Shown here: piece by piece, positions 46,124 to 53,810 of the stretch
Layout of the letters: each line of letters begins with the position of its first letter
Numbering within the stretch: the stretch's first letter is position 1
Assembly (NCBI GenBank): GCA_025808555.1
Contig: CP075526.1
Coordinates: 1,380,712-1,444,711, forward strand
Source: Anaerolineales bacterium
Lineage (GTDB): Bacteria; Chloroflexota; Anaerolineae; Anaerolineales; UBA11579
Direction of reading: 5' to 3'
Length of the DNA: 64,000 nt
The notes under the pieces: model-generated
What the model was told of the DNA's origin: nothing
The model's database searches: none
The model's input: only the letters and a program-made list of their open reading frames with translations
Position numbers and translations under genes: made by a program

Positions 46124-48481
46124 GTGGATACAAAACAAAGATTCCTTGCATATCTAACTGAGCTGCCTCTATTGTGGGTCAGCCTGGCCTTTGTTCTTGG
46201 CGTTTTGGCCGCGGCGGGTATTTCCCCTTTGTCAAACAGCCTGTGGGTAGGCCTGGCGCTACTTGCGGTCCTTGTCTTGACCGCTGGCTGGCGCAAGTTG
46301 CCCAGCCCGGCGCGGTTGGCTCTGTTTGCCCTGATCCTGTTCTGCGTTGGCGCCTTGCGTTATCAGGCGGCCCAGCCAGTTCGCTCTGTAGACAACCTGC
46401 TGTATTACAACGATCTTGATAAACGCGTGGCCGTGACTGGCACGCTGATCCGCCCTCCTGTATATCGAGAAGGCTACATTGAGCTGTGGGTTGAGGCTGA
46501 CCAGATCGAGATCGATGCCAGCCCGCAACTGATAGCAGGCAGACTGCTGGCCCGTACGGATCTTGGCCAGGCCTGGGTTTACGGAGATCGTGTGCTGCTC
46601 ACAGGGCAGTTGCATACACCAGGCCAAACAGGTGGTTCTTCATACCAGCTATACCTTGCCCGCCAAGGCGTGCACAGCCTGATGTCCTTCGCCCAGGCAG
46701 AGCGCCTGGAAGCCGGCAGCGGAGACTGGTTGCAGGCTAAGCTGTACGCGCTGCGCGCGGGCGGCGTGGAAGTGCTGCACCGCCTGTATCCTGACCCGGT
46801 TGCCAGCCTGCTGGCTGGAATCCTGCTGGGAGACGAAAGCGGTATCAGCCAATCTCTCAAGGATGACTTTAACGACACGGCCACCCGCCATATTGTCGCC
46901 ATCTCCGGTTTCAACATAAGCATTATTGCCGGGCTAGCGCTCGCGTTCTTTACGCGCTGGGTGGGCAAGCGCAAAGGCCTATGGCTGGCCGGAGCCTGCA
47001 TTGTGCTGTATACGCTCCTGGTCGGCGCCCAGGCATCTGTTGTTCGTGCCGCCATCATGGGGCTCGTGGTCCTGGGCGCCCAGCTGACTGGCCGCGAGCA
47101 GCATGGCCTGAACACGCTGTCTTTCACTGCGGCTCTGATGGCCTTGATCAACCCCTTGGTCTTGTGGGATGTGGGCTTCCAACTCTCTTTCGCCGCCACC
47201 TTGGGTCTGTTGGTCTATGCCCAGCCGATGCAGGCTTGGGTTACCGCTTATCTGCAGCGGCGCCTGCCTGAGCCATGGGTAGAGCGCCTCAAAGGACCGC
47301 TGTATGACTATGTGCTGCTCACCTTGGCAGCTCAACTGCTGACCCTGCCGCTGCTGCTTCACCACTTTGGCCGCCTGTCGCTGGTAGCGCTGCCCGCCAA
47401 TATCCTGGTCGTGCCTCTTCAGCCTGCTATCTTGATCTTTGGCGGGCTGTCTTTGTTGGCCGGCCTGGCGCTACCCGTGCTTGGGCAGTTGCTCGCATTG
47501 TTGGCCTGGCCGCTGGCTCTCTTGACCATCGGCATTGTCGAATGGCTGGCCAGCCCTGGATGGGCGGCCTACCATGTGGGCAATTTCAGCATGCCAATGG
47601 TGCTGGCCTACTACCTTGCCGTGCTCGCCGCAAGCCTGGTGCCTTTGCGCAGCGCGGTGCGCAGCATACGCTGGCAGCCTGTGCTGCCAGCCGCAGCGCT
47701 GGCCGCCTTTGCCTTCGGAACTTGGGGGCTGGCTTTCTCTACGCCCACTGGCCGGCTCCAGATCACGCTCTTGGATGTACCCGGCGAAGCCATTCTTGTA
47801 CGCACGCCCACCGGGCGAAATGTGCTCATCAACGGCGGCGCAAGCGCAGTCGAGCTTTCCAGCGAACTTGGCCGCCACCTGCCGCCATTTGCCCGCCAGA
47901 TAGACTGGCTGCTGGTGCTTGGCGAGCGCTCACAGCAAACCGATGGCCTGCAGAGCGGCCTGCAAAACCTGCAGATAGCTCAGGTGGGTTGGGCGCACCA
48001 ATGGCCGCCCGCGAGCTTTGACAGCCTGATCACATTGATGCACTCAGCTGGTGTTGAGGCCCAGCAGCTAATGCCAGGAGATGTGCTCAGTCTGGGCGAT
48101 GATGCCGAATTGCAGATTGCGGGGGTTGGCCCGCGTGGCGCAACCGTATTTATAAGCTGGCGCAATTTTCAGGCGTTACTTCCATTGGGGCTGGATGTTG
48201 ATCAGATGTCTCAATTCAGAGAGCAGTCTGTGTATGGGGTCGATTTGTTTCTGCTTGCTGATGGCGGGTATCCGCCGCTCAACCCACCAGATTGGCTAGC
48301 CGCACTGGATGCCCGCGTGTATTGGCTTGCCAATGATGGCCAGCTGGAGCATGAACAGCAGACTGCACTGAATGGCCGTACGCTTTTACAGGCGGCGCAG
48401 CTGGGTTGGTTGCGCGCAGAAACAGACGGTTACAACCTTTGGCTGAATGCAGAGCAGGCTTCTGCTCTCATAGAACCCTAA
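46124..48481 (+). CDS. comEC: ComEC/Rec2-family DNA uptake channel with degenerate metallo-beta-lactamase domain
   Basis: ComEC is the inner-membrane channel for single-stranded DNA in natural transformation. The 785-residue protein has N-terminal helices with a DUF4131-type domain (to ~200), the Competence domain (ILLGDESGISQSLKDDFNDT, THIVAISG-like RHIVAISGFNISIIAGLALA), further helices, and from ~545 a metallo-beta-lactamase-like domain. In the usual family the latter has DVGQGDA and HxHxDH metal ligands. Here the text reads LLDVPGEAILVRTP and, where HPHADH is expected, LVLGERSQQTDGLQ, so metal binding and nuclease activity are probably lost. GTG start at 46124. No comEA or pilus gene is adjacent, so transformation is possible but unproven. 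Confidence 0.88.
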   Translation: MDTKQRFLAYLTELPLLWVSLAFVLGVLAAAGISPLSNSLWVGLALLAVLVLTAGWRKLPSPARLALFALILFCVGALRYQAAQPVRSVDNLLYYNDLDKRVAVTGTLIRPPVYREGYIELWVEADQIEIDASPQLIAGRLLARTDLGQAWVYGDRVLLTGQLHTPGQTGGSSYQLYLARQGVHSLMSFAQAERLEAGSGDWLQAKLYALRAGGVEVLHRLYPDPVASLLAGILLGDESGISQSLKDDFNDTATRHIVAISGFNISIIAGLALAFFTRWVGKRKGLWLAGACIVLYTLLVGAQASVVRAAIMGLVVLGAQLTGREQHGLNTLSFTAALMALINPLVLWDVGFQLSFAATLGLLVYAQPMQAWVTAYLQRRLPEPWVERLKGPLYDYVLLTLAAQLLTLPLLLHHFGRLSLVALPANILVVPLQPAILIFGGLSLLAGLALPVLGQLLALLAWPLALLTIGIVEWLASPGWAAYHVGNFSMPMVLAYYLAVLAASLVPLRSAVRSIRWQPVLPAAALAAFAFGTWGLAFSTPTGRLQITLLDVPGEAILVRTPTGRNVLINGGASAVELSSELGRHLPPFARQIDWLLVLGERSQQTDGLQSGLQNLQIAQVGWAHQWPPASFDSLITLMHSAGVEAQQLMPGDVLSLGDDAELQIAGVGPRGATVFISWRNFQALLPLGLDVDQMSQFREQSVYGVDLFLLADGGYPPLNPPDWLAALDARVYWLANDGQLEHEQQTALNGRTLLQAAQLGWLRAETDGYNLWLNAEQASALIEP

Positions 48482-48514
48482 ACCCCTGCGCCGCCCAGCG
48501 GAGTGTAGGTCAGC

Positions 48515-48520
48515 TATAAT
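48515..48520 (+). promoter_or_regulatory. -10 box (tataat) 9 bases before the DM13 gene
   Basis: A perfect tataat with a 9-base gap to the ATG at 48530 and no ribosome binding site; leaderless-type layout. Confidence 0.55.
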
Positions 48521-48529
48521 CCGCGCTCC

Positions 48530-49117
48530 ATGCTTAAAAGACCAGAAGTGCGCCTGGCAGTGCTTGGAGCGGCCCTTTTGGGTTCCTCCCTTGCCTGGTA
48601 TCTCATCTCCCCGCTGTTCACCAGTCGCCAAGCCTATGTCACCTTTCCGACTCTGGGCGTGATGGCGAGTTTTACTCCGCGCCCTCCAACAGCTACTTCC
48701 CCGCCAACAGAAACCGTCACCGCTGAAACCGCTGGTTCGGCCTTCGCCGATGCGCAATTAGTGGCCTCGGGCAACTTTGTCGCCTTGGCCTACACCGGCA
48801 GCGGCAGCGCGGAAGTCTACGCTCTGGATAGCGGCGAGCAAGTGCTAAGTCTTGAAGATGTTGAGGTTGAATACCGCCCGGAGTTGCGTGTGCTGCTGAC
48901 CGATGTAGACCCGGCCGAGAAGTTCACTACTGCGCATGTGGCGGACAGCATTGACCTGGGTCTGCTGGAAAATGCAAGCGATCAGCAGTTTGAGTTGCCT
49001 GCTGGCTTCGAACTGGCCGACTACCGCGCCATTGTGATTTGGTGTGATCCAGAGCAGCTACCATACATGGCAGCTGCTCTGCATACGGTCACAGACGAGT
49101 CTACCCCCGAACCCTAA
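48530..49117 (+). CDS. Membrane-anchored DM13-domain protein
   Basis: A 195-residue protein with an N-terminal signal anchor (LAVLGAALLGSSLAWYLISP), a Thr/Pro-rich linker (FTPRPPTATSPPTETVT) and a DM13 domain (residues ~75-188): GNFVALAYTGSGSAEVYAL, LEDVEVEYRPELRVLL, FELPAGFELADYRAIVIWC. The Cys in IVIWC is a conserved DM13 residue. The family has been proposed to act in redox reactions, but that is unproven. Its 3' end overlaps the convergent aldo/keto reductase gene by four bases. Confidence 0.8.
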   Translation: MLKRPEVRLAVLGAALLGSSLAWYLISPLFTSRQAYVTFPTLGVMASFTPRPPTATSPPTETVTAETAGSAFADAQLVASGNFVALAYTGSGSAEVYALDSGEQVLSLEDVEVEYRPELRVLLTDVDPAEKFTTAHVADSIDLGLLENASDQQFELPAGFELADYRAIVIWCDPEQLPYMAAALHTVTDESTPEP

Positions 49118-50085
49118 TCAGACCAGGGGGCTACTTTGCGGTCCCAGCGGTGGGCTCTCAGCTGGCCTATCAGCTCGTCTGGCAGCGCAGTGCCATCGCT
49201 CAGGGCAATGTTCTGTTCTACATGCTCCAGTTTGCGCATGCCTGGAATGGTGGTGCTGACTGCCGGGTGGGCTAGTACGAAGCGTAGCGCCATTTCCGGC
49301 AATGACATGCCGCTGGGCAACAACGCTTTCACCGCTTCGGCGCGCTCCACCGTAGGCTTCAAATTCTCCGGGCCGAAGTAGCCAGAGCGCCAATCATCCT
49401 CCGGGAATTTGGTATCCAGCGTAAGTTTGCCGCTCAAACCGCCTTCATCCAGCGGCACGCGTGCCAGCACGCCCACGCCCATTTCCTCGCATAGCGGGAA
49501 CAGCTCATCTTCTGGCGACTGGTCAAAAATGTTGTAGATCACTTGCACGGCATCCACCGCGCCGGTGCGGATGGCTTTCAGCCCGTTCCACGGTTCCCAG
49601 CGGTTGAGGCTCAGGCCGAACATCTTGATCAGCCCTTCTTCCTTCAGGCGCTGGGCAGCCTCAGCCCACTCAGGATCAGAGGCCCAGCTGTCATCCCAAA
49701 CATGCAATTGCTGCAAGTGCAGGCTGTCTGTTCCCAAATTCTCCAGGCTGCGCTTGGTAAGGTCAATGATGTGCTGGGCGGGAAAGGCCTCTTGCAGCTT
49801 GTCAGCGGGGTCAGCCGGCCATTTTCCATTCTTGGGCGGCACTTTGGTGGCCACAATGATCTCAGCGTCAGGGTGGTTGCGGATGAGCTGGCCCAGCAGG
49901 CGCTCACTGTGCCCGGAACCGTAGGCCCAGGCGGTGTCAAAGAAATTGCAGCCTAGCTCAAGCGAACGCTCGAGCGCCGCCATGGATTGCTTGTCGTCTG
50001 CGTCGGTCCAACCGCCCATGCCCCACAAGCCATGGCCTATTTCACTTACTTTGAGGTTGTGTTTGCCAAATTTTCGGTATTGCAT
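49114..50085 (-). CDS. Aldo/keto reductase
   Basis: A 323-residue NADPH-dependent oxidoreductase of the (beta/alpha)8 AKR family. It shows LKVSEIGHGLWGMGGW, FFDTAWAYGSGHSERLLG (catalytic Asp and Tyr), the lysine in IIVATKVPPK, the His in LQQLHVWDDSW and the cofactor-binding FVLAHPAVSTTIPGMRKLEH. ATG at 50085 has aaagggag upstream and is preferred to an in-frame start seven codons earlier. Substrate not determined. Confidence 0.93.
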   Translation of the reverse strand: MQYRKFGKHNLKVSEIGHGLWGMGGWTDADDKQSMAALERSLELGCNFFDTAWAYGSGHSERLLGQLIRNHPDAEIIVATKVPPKNGKWPADPADKLQEAFPAQHIIDLTKRSLENLGTDSLHLQQLHVWDDSWASDPEWAEAAQRLKEEGLIKMFGLSLNRWEPWNGLKAIRTGAVDAVQVIYNIFDQSPEDELFPLCEEMGVGVLARVPLDEGGLSGKLTLDTKFPEDDWRSGYFGPENLKPTVERAEAVKALLPSGMSLPEMALRFVLAHPAVSTTIPGMRKLEHVEQNIALSDGTALPDELIGQLRAHRWDRKVAPWSD

Positions 50086-50112
50086 GCTGCCACTCCCTTT
50101 CTGCAAGAAGCA

Positions 50113-50118
50113 AGTATA
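50113..50118 (-). promoter_or_regulatory. Candidate -10 box (TATACT on minus strand) for the aldo/keto reductase
   Basis: TATACT on the minus strand lies 27 bases before the ATG at 50085, leaving a leader long enough for the ribosome binding site. Confidence 0.4.
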
Positions 50119-50130
50119 ACGGCCATAAAC

Positions 50131-50159
50131 AACAGCGCCGGCGAAATGCCGGCGCTGTT
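50131..50159 (-). terminator. Hairpin ending the acetyltransferase transcript
   Basis: aacagcgccggc (50131-50142) pairs with gccggcgctgtt (50148-50159) around gaaat. A weak T-rich tail follows on the minus strand. It lies 24 bases after the acetyltransferase stop and upstream of the next minus-strand gene. Confidence 0.65.
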
Positions 50160-50182
50160 GTGTTGGTTTTGTGTGCAGTTTT

Positions 50183-51199
50183 CTAGTTGCTTATGTCGGT
50201 GGTCATCAACTCCTTCCCAGATCTCAGTTCCTTTTCGTAGCGGTCGTGGCGGCGCACTTCGCGCATGCCCGCCCGCTCATACAGGCGCACCGCGCCGGTC
50301 AGGCTGCCGGCGTCCACATCCAGCTCAGCCCGCATCCAGCCGCGCTCGTAGAACTTGCCGAAGGCGTGCTGAAGCAGCGCCAAGCCCAGGCCGTGCTTGC
50401 GCCAGGGGCGGCGCACACCCAGAATGCTTATCCAGCCCAGCTGGCCTTCTCCATGCGGTTTCTTACGGCCAACCAGATAACCAGCGACTTCATCGCCATG
50501 CATGGCGATGAACCACAGATCGGGGTCAAACTCAGAGCCTTCTTCCACCATCAGGTGGCGGAAGCGTTTAAGACCGGCTTCGAACCCTTCGTCCACATGG
50601 CCAAAGTGATCAGAGAATGCTTCGTCGTGCGCTTTGTAAACACCCGCCAGATCGCGCTCAACTTCGAACGGGCGCAACTCAATGCCTTCCGGCCATGTAG
50701 GGGCTGGCGGTGTGGCAGCAAAGTCTACGCCCATTTCAAACACATGGCGGGTCACCTTGAAGCCGCGTGAAAGCAGCAGCTCATGCTGGGCCGGGATGTT
50801 GGCGATGGCATGCAAGCCGATGGCCACGCGTAGCTCCGCCGGCACACGTGCCAGCGCATCCTTGCAGCGCTCGATCGCCCAGTCCAGCAGCTTGGCCTGG
50901 GCAGGGGATCCCACCAGTTCCGGCAGTATGCGCTGGAAGATGTACGGGTTCACAGGCACCTCATTCCAGGCCAGTGCCTCCGCATAGCCCAACATCTCGC
51001 CACTCGGCGAGATCAGCGCACGAATGTCCCGCTCCAGATCGATCCCAGGCGTCTTCCAGAATCCCAGCACTTCATCGGCAGTGTCATCTTCCAGCCCGGC
51101 AAACACTTTCGAAAACTGGTTGATGACATGTGTCACTGCCTCAGCATCTTCAGTGGTTACTGAGCGCAGTGAAAAATCGTCAAATTCTTGTGTAGCCAT
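50183..51199 (-). CDS. Two-domain GNAT N-acetyltransferase
   Basis: A 338-residue protein with two GNAT folds. The N-terminal one (residues ~1-155) is divergent (SLRSVTTEDAEAVTHVINQF, GYAEALAW); the C-terminal one (~165-330) is typical, with IELRPFEVERDLAGVYKAHD, GWISILGVRRPWRKHGLGLA (acetyl-CoA loop), ELDVDAGSLTGAVRLYERAG. The layout resembles MshD (mycothiol synthase) and other double GNATs, but no mycothiol genes are nearby, so the substrate is open. The ATG has aggagaag upstream. Upstream on the same strand lie two strong terminators and a 33-codon ORF, so expression may depend on read-through. Confidence 0.88.
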   Translation of the reverse strand: MATQEFDDFSLRSVTTEDAEAVTHVINQFSKVFAGLEDDTADEVLGFWKTPGIDLERDIRALISPSGEMLGYAEALAWNEVPVNPYIFQRILPELVGSPAQAKLLDWAIERCKDALARVPAELRVAIGLHAIANIPAQHELLLSRGFKVTRHVFEMGVDFAATPPAPTWPEGIELRPFEVERDLAGVYKAHDEAFSDHFGHVDEGFEAGLKRFRHLMVEEGSEFDPDLWFIAMHGDEVAGYLVGRKKPHGEGQLGWISILGVRRPWRKHGLGLALLQHAFGKFYERGWMRAELDVDAGSLTGAVRLYERAGMREVRRHDRYEKELRSGKELMTTDISN

Positions 51200-51224
51200 T
51201 TTCTTCTCCTGATCAAAAAAACAA

Positions 51225-51252
51225 AAGACCGCAAGGGTTTGCCCGCGGTCTT
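51225..51252 (-). terminator. Tandem terminator 2, immediately before the acetyltransferase
   Basis: On the minus strand aagaccgc and gcggtctt form an 8-bp stem, followed by ttttg and a run of seven T (51214-51220). The acetyltransferase ribosome binding site begins only a few bases after the T-run. Confidence 0.85.
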
Positions 51253-51261
51253 AAACAAAAA

Positions 51262-51288
51262 GGCCGCAGGGCTGTGCGCCGTGCGGCC
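51262..51288 (-). terminator. Tandem terminator 1, after the 33-codon ORF
   Basis: On the minus strand ggccgca and tgcggcc form a 7-bp GC stem with a GC-rich loop region, followed by tttttgttt. It lies 22 bases after the small ORF's stop codon. Confidence 0.8.
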
Positions 51289-51309
51289 GTTCACCAAAAT
51301 AGATGAGCT

Positions 51310-51411
51310 TTACTGGCCGGAAACAGGCGCACTACGCCAAGGCAGAGCGAAACCGCCGGCCTTGGAAGCCGGGGACTGCTTGGGGTCAATGGGAGTGAAC
51401 AGAAATTTCAC
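51310..51411 (-). CDS. Candidate 33-residue small protein or leader peptide
   Basis: A short ORF of 33 codons, GTG to TAA, beginning MKFLFTPIDPKQSPASKAGG and ending FALPWRSAPVSGQ. It has a good ribosome binding site (ttaggaga, about 6 bases before the GTG), a promoter-like TTGACG-18-TACACT upstream, and two intrinsic terminators downstream, so it has every mark of a transcription unit. No family is recognised. It has no membrane helix and no Cys or His; it is Pro/Ala/Ser/Lys-rich with one Trp. It may be a leader peptide controlling the acetyltransferase or an independent small protein. Too short to be called by length-based methods. Confidence 0.55.
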   Translation of the reverse strand: MKFLFTPIDPKQSPASKAGGFALPWRSAPVSGQ

Positions 51412-51431
51412 GCCTGTCTCCTAATTGCAGC

Positions 51432-51461
51432 AGTGTACACCAGCATCGACTCCTGCGTCAA
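51432..51461 (-). promoter_or_regulatory. Promoter of the 33-codon ORF
   Basis: On the minus strand TTGACG (51461-51456) and TACACT (51437-51432) are separated by 18 bases; transcription would start about 14 bases before the GTG. Confidence 0.55.
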
Positions 51462-51473
51462 GGGCGCAAAGCG

Positions 51474-51479
51474 TATAAT
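51474..51479 (+). promoter_or_regulatory. -10 box (tataat) 7 bases before the small membrane-protein gene
   Basis: A perfect tataat followed by 7 bases and the ATG at 51487. It decides this start over one 54 bases upstream and suggests a leaderless mRNA. It is divergent from the promoter at 51432-51461. Confidence 0.6.
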
Positions 51480-51486
51480 CACGCAG

Positions 51487-51879
51487 ATGAACAAAGCAGG
51501 CACTCCGTCTCCGTTTGCTTTTCTGCCCACCACGATCTTGCTGTTGCTCTTCGGCTGGGGCGGCCTGGGCTTGCTGCTTACCAGCACGCAGCCCAACCTG
51601 GTGCCGCGCTGGCTCTTCTTCTTCCTCGTCGCTATCGCCTTCACCGGTTTGGGGCTTCCGGTTGTTTCCTTCCTGAATTACCGCTTTCCAAGCGACCCGC
51701 CGGCACGGGTTAATGTCATCGTGCGCCAGGGGCTTTGGGTGGGTGTGTACGCGGCCACCCTGGCCTGGCTGCAGTTTGGGCGTGTGCTCAATGGAGCCTT
51801 GCTGGTTTTCTTAGCCCTGGCCTTCCTTGCCATCGAATGGTTCCTGCGTCTGCGCGAGCGCAGCCGCTGGGCGCCATAG
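51487..51879 (+). CDS. Small integral membrane protein, unknown function
   Basis: A 130-residue protein with four hydrophobic helices (TTILLLLFGWGGLGLLLTST; WLFFFLVAIAFTGLGLPVVS; GLWVGVYAATLAWLQFG; ALLVFLALAFLAIEWFL) and a basic C-terminus (RLRERSRW). The family is not recognised. It precedes the squalene/phytoene-synthase-like gene by 28 bases, though that gene has its own -10 box. Confidence 0.7.
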   Translation: MNKAGTPSPFAFLPTTILLLLFGWGGLGLLLTSTQPNLVPRWLFFFLVAIAFTGLGLPVVSFLNYRFPSDPPARVNVIVRQGLWVGVYAATLAWLQFGRVLNGALLVFLALAFLAIEWFLRLRERSRWAP

Positions 51880-51894
51880 CCACAGCGAAGCATA

Positions 51895-51900
51895 TATAAT
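51895..51900 (+). promoter_or_regulatory. -10 box (tataat) 7 bases before the prenyl-synthase-like gene
   Basis: A perfect tataat followed by 7 bases and the ATG at 51908. A gagg immediately before the ATG is too close to be a classical ribosome binding site. Confidence 0.55.
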
Positions 51901-51907
51901 CTGAGGA

Positions 51908-52744
51908 ATGACAACGCAAACTGCACTGCAAGTCCTAGAGCAAACCAGCCGCACCTTCTATCTGCCCATCATTAGGTTGCCCCAAGGCCTGCAGGAAGCC
52001 GTGGCCGCCGGCTACTTGTGCATGCGCGCCATCGATGAAATTGAAGACCACTTTCATCTTACAGCCGAGCAAAAAACGCAACTTCTGCAGCAGATCTGTC
52101 TCATCCTTGATTCGCAGACCTCTGTCGAGCGATTTGACCACGCTCGCTTCGAGGCGCTCTTTGCTCCCTATAAAGACGAGCTGCCCGAGGTCACTCTGCG
52201 CCTCTCCGAGTGGTGTTGTTATGCACCGGCTTTCATTGCGCCCCGTGTGTGGGAGGCTACCTCGGCCATGGCGGGCCGCATGCGTGATTGGGTGCTGAAC
52301 GGTTTCAGCGTACATTCGCAGGCCGATCTGGATCGCTACACATACAGCGTAGCTGGCGCAGTCGGCCTGTTGCTATGTGACCTGTGGGCCTGGTTTGAGC
52401 ATGTACAGATCCATCGCAGCCTGGCCATCCAGTTTGGCCGCGCGCTGCAATCTGTCAATATTTTGCGCAACCGTCGTGAGGATCTGCAGCGCGGGGTTGA
52501 CTTCTACCCCCAAAACTGGGGCGATGCAGAGATGCAAACCTACGCGCGACATAATCTCAAAGAGTTCGATGCCTACATGCAGGAGCTGGCTGCCAGCACC
52601 TTTTCCGACTTTGTGAACATCCCCCGCACCCTGGCGCACGCCACGTTGGAAGCCCTGGCCGAGGGGCGTGAGAAACTCTCGCGCGCTGATGTCCTAAAGA
52701 TCCTGCAGGCGTTGGAAGCTCAAAGCACCCCAGGCTCAGCCTAA
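51908..52744 (+). CDS. Squalene/phytoene synthase family protein
   Basis: A 278-residue all-helical enzyme of the head-to-head prenyl synthase family, which condenses two prenyl diphosphates. The first Asp-rich motif is intact (LCMRAIDEIEDH, DxxxD), and TSRTFYLPI and GAVGLLLCDLW are typical. At the second Asp-rich site the text is ILRNRREDLQRGVDFYP: the first Asp of the usual RDxxxD is Asn. Whether it makes squalene, phytoene or another prenyl lipid cannot be read from this. It begins an operon with an FAD oxidoreductase (4-base gap) and a membrane protein. No other isoprenoid gene is present in the window. Confidence 0.87.
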   Translation: MTTQTALQVLEQTSRTFYLPIIRLPQGLQEAVAAGYLCMRAIDEIEDHFHLTAEQKTQLLQQICLILDSQTSVERFDHARFEALFAPYKDELPEVTLRLSEWCCYAPAFIAPRVWEATSAMAGRMRDWVLNGFSVHSQADLDRYTYSVAGAVGLLLCDLWAWFEHVQIHRSLAIQFGRALQSVNILRNRREDLQRGVDFYPQNWGDAEMQTYARHNLKEFDAYMQELAASTFSDFVNIPRTLAHATLEALAEGREKLSRADVLKILQALEAQSTPGSA

Positions 52745-52748
52745 AAAT

Positions 52749-53810
52749 ATGGGAAAAGAAATAAAAATAGCCGGAGCTGGTCCAGCTGGCTTGGCGGCGG
52801 CAATTGTATTGGCTAGGGCTGGACACCCAGTTTCTGTGTTTGAACAGCGAGCCAATGTTGGAGGCAGGTTCAATGATGATTTTCAGGGCATTGAAAGTTG
52901 GAGCACTGATATTGACCCCCTCGAAGAATTTCATCAGCTGGGTATTGCAACAAACTGGTGGCTGAGGCCATTTCACGGGGGTCAGATGTTTAGTCCTGAC
53001 TTTAGGAATGCTGAAATTGAAACGAAAAAGATTTTGTTTTATTTGGTGCGTCGTGGTGACAAGCATCCTGATTCTCTAGATACTGCCCTTTTTGAGCAGG
53101 CAAAAGGATTTGGCGTCCGTTTTGTCTTTAACAGGCGCCTTAGTCAAAGTGAAGCTGATATATGGGCAGCTGGCCCATCCGGTCCTCCAAAGGCTGTTGC
53201 TGCTGGGATAACCTTTGCAAAGGAGGGGGATGATTTTGCATGTGTATTGCTAAGTGAAGAGCTTGCACCATCAGGATATGTTTATTACTTGGTTAGCGGT
53301 GGGCAGGCAACTTTGGCAACTGTTCTCTATAGTAACTTTAGCTTTGTCCATCAAGCACTAAAGAACACGAAGAAACACATAGCGAGGTTGTTTGGCTTGA
53401 CAAGGTTCCCTCAAGAAAAACAATGGGGAGGCTATGGTGGGTTTTCAATTCCCAAAAGTTGTTATCGAAATGGGGTTTTACATGTTGGGGAGGCTGCAGG
53501 CTTTCAGGACTTGTTGTTTGGTTTTGGTATTCGGAGCGCACTGATTTCTGGAGCACTGGCAGCCAAAAGCATATTGCTGAACACAGACTATGATTATCTT
53601 TGGCAGCAGCGATTGCTGCCTCAGCTTAGGGCCTCGACGGTGAATAGACTGCTCTATGGTTCGTTTGGGGATTTGCCCAAGAATATTTTTTGGCAGGCAG
53701 CTAAACGGGGGAATGCTTGGGGGTTCATGCGGTGGCTGTATAGCTATTCATTGCCGCACAGGCTAATTTTTTCTTGTTTACCTAAAGCCTTGTATTCGGT
53801 GGAAGCGTAA
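52749..53810 (+). CDS. FAD-dependent oxidoreductase, geranylgeranyl-reductase-like
   Basis: A 353-residue flavoprotein with the N-terminal FAD-binding motif IKIAGAGPAGLAAAIVLARA, an FEQRANVGGRF extension, and the second FAD motif GVLHVGEAAGFQDLLFGFGI (Gly-Glu/Asp-Ala pattern) near residue 240-260. The pattern is that of geranylgeranyl reductase and related flavoprotein monooxygenases. Next to a prenyl synthase it could reduce or hydroxylate a prenyl lipid. Its DNA is clearly more AT-rich than the genes before it. Stop overlaps the next start (TAATG). Confidence 0.82.
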   Translation: MGKEIKIAGAGPAGLAAAIVLARAGHPVSVFEQRANVGGRFNDDFQGIESWSTDIDPLEEFHQLGIATNWWLRPFHGGQMFSPDFRNAEIETKKILFYLVRRGDKHPDSLDTALFEQAKGFGVRFVFNRRLSQSEADIWAAGPSGPPKAVAAGITFAKEGDDFACVLLSEELAPSGYVYYLVSGGQATLATVLYSNFSFVHQALKNTKKHIARLFGLTRFPQEKQWGGYGGFSIPKSCYRNGVLHVGEAAGFQDLLFGFGIRSALISGALAAKSILLNTDYDYLWQQRLLPQLRASTVNRLLYGSFGDLPKNIFWQAAKRGNAWGFMRWLYSYSLPHRLIFSCLPKALYSVEA

